In this document: piece by piece, positions 1 through 6,639 of the stretch
How the letters are laid out: each line of letters starts with the position of its first letter
Numbering within the stretch: position 1 is the stretch's first letter
Source: Rhodoferax sp.
GTDB taxonomy: Bacteria > Pseudomonadota > Gammaproteobacteria > Burkholderiales > Burkholderiaceae_C
Direction: 5' to 3'
Assembly: GCA_020048255.1 (NCBI GenBank)
Contig: JAIFMR010000178.1
Span: forward strand, 1-12,366
DNA: 12,366 nt
Notes under the pieces: model-generated
Told to the model about the DNA's origin: nothing
The model's input: only the letters and a program-made list of their open reading frames with translations
The model's database searches: none
Program-made: the position numbers and the translations under genes

Positions 1-2
1 AG

Positions 3-473
3 GTCACCGGCAGCCAGTGGCTCTGGCAATATGAGTTCCCGGCCGAAGGTGTCAGTTTTGTGAGTCGCCTGACTACGCCGCGTGATCAGATCGACAGTGG
101 TGCCGCCAAGAACCCAAACTATCTGCTGGAGGTGGACAACCCCCTGGTGCTGCCTGTGGGCAAAAAAGTTCGCTTCATTACCACCTCCAACGATGTGATT
201 CACAGCTGGTGGGTGCCCGCCTTTGGTGTCAAGCGCGATGCGGTGCCAGGGTTCTTGCGTGAATTCTGGGCCACGGTTGAAAAAACCGGAACCTACCGCG
301 GTCAATGTTCAGAGTTGTGCGGCAAAGAGCATGGCTTTATGCCTGTGGTGGTGAATGTGGTTACCCAGGAAGAATTTGCCAAGTGGCTGGCCAGCAAAAA
401 GGCGCCAGCTGCACCCGCGGCAGCCGCCGTGGCAGAGGCCAAGACGGCTGTTGTAGCCAAAGCGGCTCCGTAA
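3..473 (+). CDS. coxB: Cytochrome c oxidase subunit II, 3' part (CuA domain)
   Basis: The reading frame is open from the left edge, so the N-terminus with its signal peptide and two membrane segments lies outside; 156 residues are visible. Subunit II takes electrons from cytochrome c on the periplasmic side through the binuclear CuA centre. The aromatic docking segment QWLWQYEFP is near visible residues 6-13. The CuA ligands are all present: His67 in HSWW, then Cys102, Glu104, Cys106, His110 and Met113 in the QCSELCGKEHGFM segment. Glu104 is also the subunit II ligand of the Mg/Mn site shared with subunit I. The last 25 or so residues form an Ala/Lys/Pro-rich tail, and no C-terminal cytochrome c domain follows. 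A GTG at 60 opens the longest start-bounded frame, but the sequence upstream (VTGSQWLW) is conserved subunit II, so that GTG is not the start. coxA follows after 50 bp. Confidence 0.97.
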   Translation, partial: VTGSQWLWQYEFPAEGVSFVSRLTTPRDQIDSGAAKNPNYLLEVDNPLVLPVGKKVRFITTSNDVIHSWWVPAFGVKRDAVPGFLREFWATVEKTGTYRGQCSELCGKEHGFMPVVVNVVTQEEFAKWLASKKAPAAPAAAAVAEAKTAVVAKAAP

Positions 474-510
474 GCCGAAGCAATGCGGTCATAGTTTTAG
501 AAATCCAGTA

Positions 511-517
511 GAAGGAG
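511..517 (+). promoter_or_regulatory. Ribosome binding site of coxA
   Basis: GAAGGAG ends 6 nt before the ATG at 524. A TTG at 518 in the same frame touches this motif directly and so cannot use it. This fixes the coxA start at 524. Confidence 0.85.
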
Positions 518-523
518 TTGGTA

Positions 524-2128
524 ATGGCACACGATATGGCGCATGGTTTGCCGGGGGCAGATTCGCACGGTGGGCACTATTCAGGTGGTTTTGTGCGGTG
601 GCTTGAAACCACCAATCACAAAGACATCGGCATCATGTACCTGATCTTCGGGTTTGTGATGTTGTTTTTGGGCGGAGCCATGATCTTGGCAGTTCGTGCT
701 GAACTGTTTCAGCCTGGTCTGCAGTTGATGCAGCCCGAGTTTTTTAACCAACTCATTACGCTGCATGGTCTGGTGATGGTGTTCGGTTTTGCCATGCCGG
801 TGGCCACCGGTCTGGCCAACTACATGTTGCCAATGGTGCTGGGTGCGCCAGACATGGCGCTGCCACGGCTGAACAACTGGGGTTTCTGGATTTTGCCGCC
901 CGCTGCCATCATGCTGACGCTGCCGTTTTTTCTGGGCATGTTGGGCGTTGGCCCAGGTGGTGTAGACACCGGCTGGACCATGTATGCACCGTTGTCCATT
1001 CAGAGCGGTTGGGGCATGGACTTTGCCATTTTTGCCATTCACATGCTGGGTGTGTCGTCCATTTTGGGTTCCATCAACGTGATTGTGACCATCATGAACA
1101 TGCGCGCGCCTGGCATGACCCTGATGAAAATGCCGCTGTTCGCCCATGGCTTTTTGATGACTGCTGTGCTCTTAATCACCATCATGCCGGTGTTCGCTGG
1201 TGGTGTGACCATGGTGCTGATGGATCGGCACTTTGACACCCATTTCTTCAATGCGGCAGGTGGCGGCGACCCCGTGCTGTGGCAACACATTTTCTGGTTC
1301 ATGGGTCATCCTGAGGTGTATGTGTTGCTGCTGCCCATTGCTGGCGCCATTCCGCATGTGTTGGAAGCCTTCACACGCAAGCCCACTTACGGATACAAAG
1401 CGCAGGTATATTCCTTCTGGGCGATTGCGGGTCTGGGTCTGATTGTTTGGGCGCACCACATGTTCACCAGCGGCATGTCGATTGCCAGCCAGATCTACTT
1501 CATGTACATCACCATGGCCATTTCGTTCCCGCTGGCTGTGTTGTTCTTTTGCTGGATTGCTTCGGTCTGGAAGGGTTCCATGACCTTTGAGACCCCCATG
1601 CTGTTTGCCTTGGGCTTTCTGGTGCTGTTTGGCTGGGGTGGTCTGACCGGCTTGGCTCTGTCCGACGCGGCGGCTGATCCCCAGTATCACAATGCCTACT
1701 TTTTGGTGGCGCATTTTCACTACGCTTTTTACCCCTCTGCGGTGATGGGTGCCATGGCAGCTATTTATTACTGGCTGCCCAAGTGGACCGGCCACATGCT
1801 GGACGAAACCTTGGGTAAATGGCACTTCTGGGTGGCTGTGATTGGTTTCAACATCACTTTTATTCCCCAGTTCTTCGTCGGTCTGGCTGGTATGCCACGT
1901 CGTATTCCGGACTACCCGCTGATGTTTGCCGAATGGAACATGATTTCCAGCATTGGTGCTTTTATTCTGGGCGCCTCGCATCTGATCTTTGTGTACAACG
2001 TCATCAAGAACATCCGTGGTGGTGAAAAGGCGCAAGACAAAGCCTGGGAAGGTGCTCAGGGTCTGGAGTGGACGGTGCCGTCGCCTGCGCCGTATCACAC
2101 CTTTGAGACACCCCCTGTCATCAAGTAA
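524..2128 (+). CDS. coxA: Cytochrome c oxidase subunit I (aa3 type) lacking canonical K-channel residues
   Basis: 534 residues, about 12 membrane helices, reducing O2 at the heme a3-CuB site in the inner membrane. Visible ligands are His81 (heme a), His262 and Tyr266 in HPEVY (CuB and the cross-linked Tyr), His311/His312 (CuB), and His397/His399 in HFHY (heme a3, heme a). Glu264 in HPEVY marks type A1. The D-channel is intact: Asp110, Asn117/Asn118 and the GVSSILGSIN serines. The spacing from His262 to His399 equals that of R. sphaeroides His284 to His421, so positions map directly. On that register Ser299 is Pro277, Thr359 is Leu337 and Lys362 is Leu340, so all three K-channel residues are hydrophobic or Pro. 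The Mg-site His is kept (His389) but its Asp partner is Asn390. The C-terminus (GLEWTVPSPAPYHTFETPP) is typical. The overall style is closer to the Pseudomonas-type enzyme than to the usual comamonad one, judged from memory. Start ATG 524 is chosen over TTG 518 by the ribosome binding site. Confidence 0.97.
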   Translation: MAHDMAHGLPGADSHGGHYSGGFVRWLETTNHKDIGIMYLIFGFVMLFLGGAMILAVRAELFQPGLQLMQPEFFNQLITLHGLVMVFGFAMPVATGLANYMLPMVLGAPDMALPRLNNWGFWILPPAAIMLTLPFFLGMLGVGPGGVDTGWTMYAPLSIQSGWGMDFAIFAIHMLGVSSILGSINVIVTIMNMRAPGMTLMKMPLFAHGFLMTAVLLITIMPVFAGGVTMVLMDRHFDTHFFNAAGGGDPVLWQHIFWFMGHPEVYVLLLPIAGAIPHVLEAFTRKPTYGYKAQVYSFWAIAGLGLIVWAHHMFTSGMSIASQIYFMYITMAISFPLAVLFFCWIASVWKGSMTFETPMLFALGFLVLFGWGGLTGLALSDAAADPQYHNAYFLVAHFHYAFYPSAVMGAMAAIYYWLPKWTGHMLDETLGKWHFWVAVIGFNITFIPQFFVGLAGMPRRIPDYPLMFAEWNMISSIGAFILGASHLIFVYNVIKNIRGGEKAQDKAWEGAQGLEWTVPSPAPYHTFETPPVIK

Positions 2129-2136
2129 GTGGCCTC

Positions 2137-2298
2137 GTGAGCAAAGTCATGGAGCAAGCACCCAAGCCTTCACAGCCGGAGTTGGACGCCGATGAGTGGT
2201 CCAAGCGCAAAAGCGCCAACATTCGGCTGGGTATTATTGTTGGGTTGATTGTGTTGGCGGTTTTTCTGGGATCCATATGGAAATATCGGCCCCTGTGA
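2137..2298 (+). CDS. Small single-pass membrane protein, oxidase-associated
   Basis: A 53-codon frame from GTG 2137, or 49 codons from ATG 2149, fills the gap between coxA and ctaG. The protein has a polar N-terminal half containing ELDADEWSKRK, then one hydrophobic helix (about residues 31-47, IRLGIIVGLIVLAVFLG), then a short basic tail (WKYRPL). This layout resembles the tiny cytochrome oxidase assembly proteins found in the same slot between coxA and cox11 in many betaproteobacteria. It starts 8 nt after the coxA stop and its last 22 nt overlap the start of ctaG, so translation of the two is probably coupled. No strong ribosome binding site is seen before either start. The position, single helix and in-frame length support a real gene. 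The role in assembly is inferred from position only. Confidence 0.72.
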   Translation: MSKVMEQAPKPSQPELDADEWSKRKSANIRLGIIVGLIVLAVFLGSIWKYRPL

Positions 2299-2855
2299 CT
2301 GCAACCGCCTTGTCGCTGGAAGAGCGTCAGCGCAGCAATCTACTGCTGGCGAAAAAGCTGTCGCTGGTGGCACTCTTTTTTGCCGGCTTCGGGTTTGCCA
2401 TGGTGCCGTTGTATGACGTGATTTGCCGGATCACGGGCCTGAACGGCAAAACCAACTCCGTTCCCATGGTGGCCGACAAAAACACCCAGGTGGACGACAC
2501 GCGTTGGGTCAATGTGGAGTTTTTGAGCCACACCATGCCCGGCGTGGGTTTGCAGTTCAAGGCGGAGCAATTCACCATGCGCATCCATCCGGGTGCCATT
2601 TCTCAAGTCAACTACACCATTACCAATACCAGTAATCAGGTGTTTGTCGGTCAAGCCATACCCAGCATCACGCCCGCCGTGGCTGCTGAGCATTTTGAAA
2701 AACTGGAATGTTTTTGCTTTACCCAGCAGACCTTTCAGCCGGGCGAGTCGCGAGTCATGCCTGTGGTGTTTGTGGTGAACCCCAAGATGGACCGCGATTT
2801 GGGCACCGTCACACTGTCGTACACATTTTTTGAGGCCGTCAAGGCCAAGAGTTGA
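2277..2855 (+). CDS. ctaG: Cytochrome c oxidase copper-insertion protein CtaG (Cox11)
   Basis: 192 residues, anchored in the inner membrane with a periplasmic immunoglobulin-like domain; it delivers copper to the CuB site of subunit I. One membrane helix covers about residues 27-44 and is followed by VPLYDVICRITG, with the conserved Cys50. The copper-binding pair is Cys145/Cys147 in ECFCF. The segment FKAEQFTMRIHPG and the end (VTLSYTFF) are family-typical. The open frame reaches back to a GTG at 2196, but that would run through the preceding small gene in another frame. ATG 2277 (MEISAPVTAT) gives the normal family length. No clear ribosome binding site is present, and coupling to the upstream small gene is likely. 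The stop overlaps no coding sequence; coxC starts 17 nt later. Confidence 0.95.
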   Translation: MEISAPVTATALSLEERQRSNLLLAKKLSLVALFFAGFGFAMVPLYDVICRITGLNGKTNSVPMVADKNTQVDDTRWVNVEFLSHTMPGVGLQFKAEQFTMRIHPGAISQVNYTITNTSNQVFVGQAIPSITPAVAAEHFEKLECFCFTQQTFQPGESRVMPVVFVVNPKMDRDLGTVTLSYTFFEAVKAKS

Positions 2856-2858
2856 GCC

Positions 2859-2865
2859 AGAAGGA
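2859..2865 (+). promoter_or_regulatory. Ribosome binding site of coxC
   Basis: AGAAGGA ends 7 nt before the ATG at 2873. It lies downstream of the alternative TTG at 2852, so it selects 2873 as the coxC start. Confidence 0.85.
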
Positions 2866-2872
2866 AACAACC

Positions 2873-3736
2873 ATGACACACGCTACCAGCGCAGAGGCGC
2901 GCGGACACTATTTTGTGCCGGCCGCCAGCCATTATTCAACCTACTTGTCGGTGGGTGTTTTCCTGACCGCTTTGGGATTCATCTTCAGAATCAATGGCAC
3001 GCCGGCCGGCGTCTGGAGCATGTTGGGGGGCGCAGCGCTCATCGTCTACGTGGCGGTGGGCTGGTTTGGCGAACTGATCAGCGAAAACATGCGGGGCGTT
3101 TACACCAAATGGGAAGATCGTTCGTATCGCATCGGCATGGTCTGGTTCATTTTTTCTGAGGTGATGTTCTTTGCCTGTTTCTTCGGTGCCCTGTATTACA
3201 TCCGCCAAATTTCTTTGCCAGAGTTGGGCGGCTATGAGGCTATCTACACACCTTACGAAAAATTCACCAGCGCCTGGCCCAGTGCCGGCCCGTTGGGCGA
3301 CCCGTTCTCACCCATGAGTGCCTGGGGTATTCCAGCTATCAACACCATGCTGCTGTTGACCTCGGGTGCCACCCTGACCTGGGCTCATTGGGGTTTGATC
3401 AAGGGCAAGCGCAGCCAACTGAACTGGGGCTTAGCCCTGACGGTGGCTTTGGGTATGACCTTCATGGGCTTTCAGGTCTACGAATACGCCCACGCTTACG
3501 CTGAAATGGGTTTGACGCTGGGTGCCGGTGTGTATGGCGCCACCTTTTACATTCTGACCGGTTTTCACGGCTTTCACGTCACTCTGGGCACCATCATGCT
3601 GATGGTGATGCTGGGGCGCGGCATGAAGGGTCACTTCTCTGAGCACAATCACTTTGCGTTTGAGGCAGTGGCCTGGTACTGGCACTTCGTGGACGTAGTT
3701 TGGCTGATTTTGTTTGTTTTTGTCTACATTCTGTGA
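2873..3736 (+). CDS. coxC: Cytochrome c oxidase subunit III
   Basis: 287 residues with seven predicted membrane helices, the third core subunit of the aa3 oxidase; it stabilises turnover and proton uptake by subunit I. Family signatures are HYFVPAASHY near the N-terminus, WFIFSEVMFF with Glu96 in helix III, NTMLLLTSGATLTWAHW, TGFHGFHVTLGT and the C-terminal block HFAFEAVAWYWHFVDVVWL. The start at ATG 2873 is set by an AGAAGGA motif 7 nt upstream; a TTG at 2852 overlapping the ctaG stop would add seven residues but has no such site. No DUF2970 gene lies between ctaG and coxC, though one is often found there in Burkholderiales (from memory). A convergent gene follows after 55 bp. Confidence 0.97.
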   Translation: MTHATSAEARGHYFVPAASHYSTYLSVGVFLTALGFIFRINGTPAGVWSMLGGAALIVYVAVGWFGELISENMRGVYTKWEDRSYRIGMVWFIFSEVMFFACFFGALYYIRQISLPELGGYEAIYTPYEKFTSAWPSAGPLGDPFSPMSAWGIPAINTMLLLTSGATLTWAHWGLIKGKRSQLNWGLALTVALGMTFMGFQVYEYAHAYAEMGLTLGAGVYGATFYILTGFHGFHVTLGTIMLMVMLGRGMKGHFSEHNHFAFEAVAWYWHFVDVVWLILFVFVYIL

Positions 3737-3791
3737 GTTTCGGTACTGGTCTGGCTGCATTGCCCAGGCTAGTCTGCGTTAGGCGTGGGGT

Positions 3792-3998
3792 CTAGCCCCT
3801 GCCAGGCAAAATACCGAAGTAAATGCTGGCAATCAGTGTCACAAACAAGGCAATGGACAAGCTGATGCGCAGTGTCAGGGCCTGAACCACTTGCTTGCGC
3901 TTGGCTGCATCGTCGTTTTTGAACAGCAAAGCCAAGGCACTGAACAAACTGACCAGAATCATGGCCAAGGTCGCCAAAATCAAAATTTTTGCCAGCAT
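3792..3998 (-). CDS. Twin-transmembrane protein (DUF2909-like)
   Basis: A 68-residue protein with two hydrophobic helices (about residues 3-26 and 43-62) joined by a basic, polar loop containing KNDDAAKRKQ, followed by a QALTLRISLSIALF segment typical of the family. It is coded against the direction of the oxidase genes, between coxC and surf1. As I remember, the same small gene sits at this place in Pseudomonas and many other proteobacteria, so the placement is a conserved feature. The start at 3998 (MLAKILILA) is preceded on the minus strand by AAGAGA with 6 nt spacing. An upstream ATG at 4028 would add MQQHPYKRPV, which is less family-like. Its function is not established; a link to oxidase assembly is inferred from position. 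Confidence 0.85.
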   Translation of the reverse strand: MLAKILILATLAMILVSLFSALALLFKNDDAAKRKQVVQALTLRISLSIALFVTLIASIYFGILPGRG

Positions 3999-4060
3999 CA
4001 CAGGTCTCTTGTAAGGGTGTTGCTGCATTATGCTTTTTTTAACCAGGGCTGAAGAACTCC

Positions 4061-4771
4061 GTGCGTTTTGACTTCAAATGGCTCCCCGCGACCGCGACCT
4101 TGCTGGGGCTGACGCTCTTTGTGTACCTGGGGCTGTGGCAGTCGGGTAAGGGCGACCGGCTGGAGGCCGAGTTGGCCCAGCATGCGGCGCGCCATCAGCT
4201 GGGCCCAGTCAGGGTTGATTCTGCTCTGGTCGACGCAGAGCAGTTGCGCGATGCCCCTATTACCGTCACGGGGTCTTACGAGGCAGAGAGTCAGTTTTTT
4301 CTGGACAACCGCCAGGAAAACGGACTACCGGGTGTACACGTCATCACGCCTTTGAAGATTGAGGGCAGTGACACCCGCATTCTGGTCAACCGGGGTTGGA
4401 TCGGCTGGGCCAACGGGCGCGGTGTCTTGCCTAGCGTGACAGTTCCAGTCGGTAGGGTGACGGTCACGGGGATTGCCTTTGTGCCGTCCACCAAAAAATT
4501 CTTTTTGATGCCGGATCACCCAGAAGCCACGCCAAAGCTGTGGTCACGCCTGGATCTGGCCCGTTTTTCCACTCAATCCAAACATGTTTTGCAACCAGTG
4601 GTGGTGTTGCAAAACAGTGGCGACGCCAATGACACCTTGATCCGCCGCTGGGACCCACCCGAAAACCGCGTCGGCATGCATCGGGGTTATGCCTTTCAGT
4701 GGTTCGGCATGGCGCTGGCTCTGATCATTTTTTATCTGGTGGCTAGTTTTAAAAAGGGTGCAGCGGCATGA
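4061..4771 (+). CDS. surf1: SURF1 family oxidase assembly protein
   Basis: 236 residues with the SURF1 layout: a membrane helix near the N-terminus (about residues 8-24), a large periplasmic domain and a second helix near the C-terminus (about 215-231). Conserved blocks are LGLWQSGKGDRLE just after helix 1, ILVNRGWI in the middle, and HRGYAFQWFGMALALI at the second helix. SURF1 helps heme A reach subunit I. The start is a GTG at 4061 with only a weak GAAGAA upstream; no in-frame ATG lies near enough to be an alternative. The gene begins 62 bp from the divergent DUF2909-like gene, so it needs either its own promoter in that gap or read-through from coxC. Its TGA overlaps the next start in an ATGA junction (4768-4771). 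Confidence 0.95.
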   Translation: MRFDFKWLPATATLLGLTLFVYLGLWQSGKGDRLEAELAQHAARHQLGPVRVDSALVDAEQLRDAPITVTGSYEAESQFFLDNRQENGLPGVHVITPLKIEGSDTRILVNRGWIGWANGRGVLPSVTVPVGRVTVTGIAFVPSTKKFFLMPDHPEATPKLWSRLDLARFSTQSKHVLQPVVVLQNSGDANDTLIRRWDPPENRVGMHRGYAFQWFGMALALIIFYLVASFKKGAAA

Positions 4772-5448
4772 GTCGACCCTCCTCAGACGAAGTGCTGGAA
4801 CTGTCGGTGCATTCGCTGCCCAGCCCGGGTGGCGAGGTGCGTCCGGCGCTGCTAAGCAGTCGCCTGAAGCTGCTGGCCATCGTGTTTATTTGCTCATTGC
4901 CAGTGCTGCTGTCCTATCTGGCGTTTTATGTGGTTCGCCCACAGGGAGAGGCCGCCTTTGGTGAGCTACTGTCTCCCTTGCGGCCAGTGCCCGCTGCCTC
5001 TGGAACCCGGCTGGATGGCACACCCGTGCCATTGGCGTCGCTCAAAGCCCAGTGGTTGCTGGTCAAGGTGGACGGCGGCGCCTGCACGCCGTCTTGTCAA
5101 AAGCAATTGATGTTGTTGCGCCAGTTCCGCCTGATGTTGGGCAAGGACATGGAACGTGTGGACTGGGTCTGGCTCATCAACGACCAGGCCCCGGTGGACG
5201 CCACGCTGCAACAGGGGCTGGCCAAAGACAAGGCCACCGTGCTTCGGGTCGATCCCCAGGTATTGCAAGATTGGTTGGCTGCGGCACCGGGCAAGCCCCT
5301 GAGCGACGCCATCTTTGTGGTCGACCCCATGGGCAACACCATGATGCGGTTTCCGGCGCAGTTTGACACTGCTGCGGCAGCCAAAGCGCGCCGCGATATG
5401 GATCATCTGCTGCGTGCTTCGGTCTCTTGGGACTCCCCGGGGCGCTGA
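4768..5448 (+). CDS. Membrane-anchored thioredoxin-fold-like CX3C protein (SCO/TlpA-like), oxidase-associated
   Basis: 226 residues. A cytoplasmic N-terminal segment of about 33 residues is followed by one membrane helix (about 34-55) and a periplasmic domain. That domain has a thioredoxin-like order: a strand WLLVKVDG, then Cys106-Thr-Pro-Ser-Cys110, a helix QKQLMLLRQFRLMLG, a strand DWVWLIND, and late AIFVVDPMGNTMMRFP, which matches the last strands of SCO and TlpA proteins. The CX3C spacing equals that of SCO copper chaperones, but no equivalent of the SCO copper-binding His is visible in the late part. It is tied to surf1 by a 4-nt overlap, and ctaA follows after 15 bp. In Pseudomonas a hypothetical protein sits in the same place (from memory). 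I infer a thiol or copper role in oxidase assembly. It is not recognised as a named gene. Confidence 0.85.
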   Translation: MSRPSSDEVLELSVHSLPSPGGEVRPALLSSRLKLLAIVFICSLPVLLSYLAFYVVRPQGEAAFGELLSPLRPVPAASGTRLDGTPVPLASLKAQWLLVKVDGGACTPSCQKQLMLLRQFRLMLGKDMERVDWVWLINDQAPVDATLQQGLAKDKATVLRVDPQVLQDWLAAAPGKPLSDAIFVVDPMGNTMMRFPAQFDTAAAAKARRDMDHLLRASVSWDSPGR

Positions 5449-5463
5449 CGCGCTACTTCACCC

Positions 5464-6639
5464 ATGAACGCGCCTGAACTTTACAACCTGTCGCCCTTGG
5501 CCAGCCTGTTGCTGGTAGGTGCGGTGTTGGCCTTGGGGCCAGTCCTGTGGGTGTGGCTGCGCCATCGCCACACGACGCCGCTGAAAAAGTTGCAGGCCTT
5601 GCGCCTCTTCACCCTGTTTTTGACCTTTGACCTGATCCTGTTTGGCGCATTCACGCGTTTGTCGGATTCCGGTCTGGGCTGCCCGGACTGGCCGGGTTGT
5701 TACGGCAATGCCTCACCTTGGGGCGCTGACGATCACATCAACGCAGCGCAAAGCGCCATGCCGTCGGGGCCAGTCACCGAGGCCAAGGCCTGGATCGAGA
5801 TGCTGCACCGCTACCTGGCGACCGGTGTCGGGGCCCTGATTGTGCTCAGCACGATGTTGAGTTGGCGTGACTGGCTCAGGCAGAAAAAAGAGAGCCGCGT
5901 CACGCTGCCTGCACCTTGGCTAGAAACCTTCACTTTATTTTGGGTGTGTTTGCAGGGTGCTTTTGGCGCATTGACCGTGACCATGAAGCTGTTTCCTGCC
6001 ATCGTGACCCTGCACCTTTTGGGCGCCTTCGGGTTGCTGGTGTTGTTGTGTATTCAGGTCGTTCGTGGCACGCCATCGGATCCATCGTCTACAACGCGGT
6101 CGATGGGGGAGGGTCTGCGGCTTTGGCTGCGTTGGACTTTTGCTTTGTTGGTGCTGCAGGTGGCGCTGGGAGGTTGGGTCAGCACCAACTACGCGGTGTT
6201 GGCTTGCAGTGATTTCCCAACCTGCCAGGGGCGCTGGTGGCCCGAGATGAATTTTTCACAAGGGTTTGAAGTCTGGCGGCCGTTGGGCCTGACAGCAGCC
6301 GGCGAGCACATCAGCTTTGCCGCCCTGACAGCCATTCATTACGTGCACCGCCTGATGGCGCTGGTGGTACTGATGTTGTTGATCGGCCTGGCCTGGCAGC
6401 TCAACCGCACGCCGTCCTGGCGCACACCCTCGCGCGTATTGGCGGCCCTGATTGGTCTGCAAACCGCCACCGGCCTGGGCAATGTGGTGCTGGGTTGGCC
6501 ACTGCTGGCAGCGCTGTTGCACACTGGAGGCGCGGCTGCCCTGGTGCTGACGCTCACCTGGACCGCCCTGTTGCACCAGCCGCAGGCCGCTCAAGTGGTG
6601 CCCGAGAAACGCCCTCTGTCAAGAAGGACGCTGGCATGA
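5464..6639 (+). CDS. ctaA: Heme A synthase (Cox15/CtaA)
   Basis: 391 residues, eight membrane helices in two similar halves, oxidising the C8 methyl of heme O to make heme A. The heme-ligand histidines are His115 in EMLHRYLAT (with Glu112), His184 in VTLHLLGA, His292/His295 in IHYVHRLMA and His353 in LLHTGGAA. Two periplasmic Cys pairs are present: Cys73/Cys79 in CPDWPGC and Cys248/Cys254 in the second half. The signature FGAFTRLSDSGLGCPDWPGC is typical of the proteobacterial type. No clear ribosome binding site precedes ATG 5464, 15 bp after the previous stop, so translation may depend on coupling. The stop overlaps the ctaB start by 4 nt (ATGA). Confidence 0.95.
   Translation: MNAPELYNLSPLASLLLVGAVLALGPVLWVWLRHRHTTPLKKLQALRLFTLFLTFDLILFGAFTRLSDSGLGCPDWPGCYGNASPWGADDHINAAQSAMPSGPVTEAKAWIEMLHRYLATGVGALIVLSTMLSWRDWLRQKKESRVTLPAPWLETFTLFWVCLQGAFGALTVTMKLFPAIVTLHLLGAFGLLVLLCIQVVRGTPSDPSSTTRSMGEGLRLWLRWTFALLVLQVALGGWVSTNYAVLACSDFPTCQGRWWPEMNFSQGFEVWRPLGLTAAGEHISFAALTAIHYVHRLMALVVLMLLIGLAWQLNRTPSWRTPSRVLAALIGLQTATGLGNVVLGWPLLAALLHTGGAAALVLTLTWTALLHQPQAAQVVPEKRPLSRRTLA
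6621..6628 (+). promoter_or_regulatory. Ribosome binding site of ctaB
   Basis: AAGAAGGA inside the end of ctaA, 7 nt before the ATG at 6636. It selects 6636 over an in-frame upstream ATG at 6495, which lies deep inside ctaA. Confidence 0.85.

Noticed and set aside
1172..2098. 308-codon open frame on the minus strand opposite coxA
   Set aside because: It has many His/Gln/Arg residues and no recognisable motif, and lies fully opposite well-conserved subunit I sequence.
3782..3803. Hairpin GGC..GGGG-TCTAG-CCCC..GCC between coxC and the DUF2909-like gene
   Set aside because: It is a short interrupted stem that overlaps the stop of the reverse gene, with no T-run on either strand. It could weakly terminate transcription, but support is poor.
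4009..4060. Promoter for surf1 in the gap after the DUF2909-like gene
   Set aside because: AT-rich patches and a T-run are visible, but no hexamer pair with acceptable spacing was found. A promoter may exist but cannot be shown.
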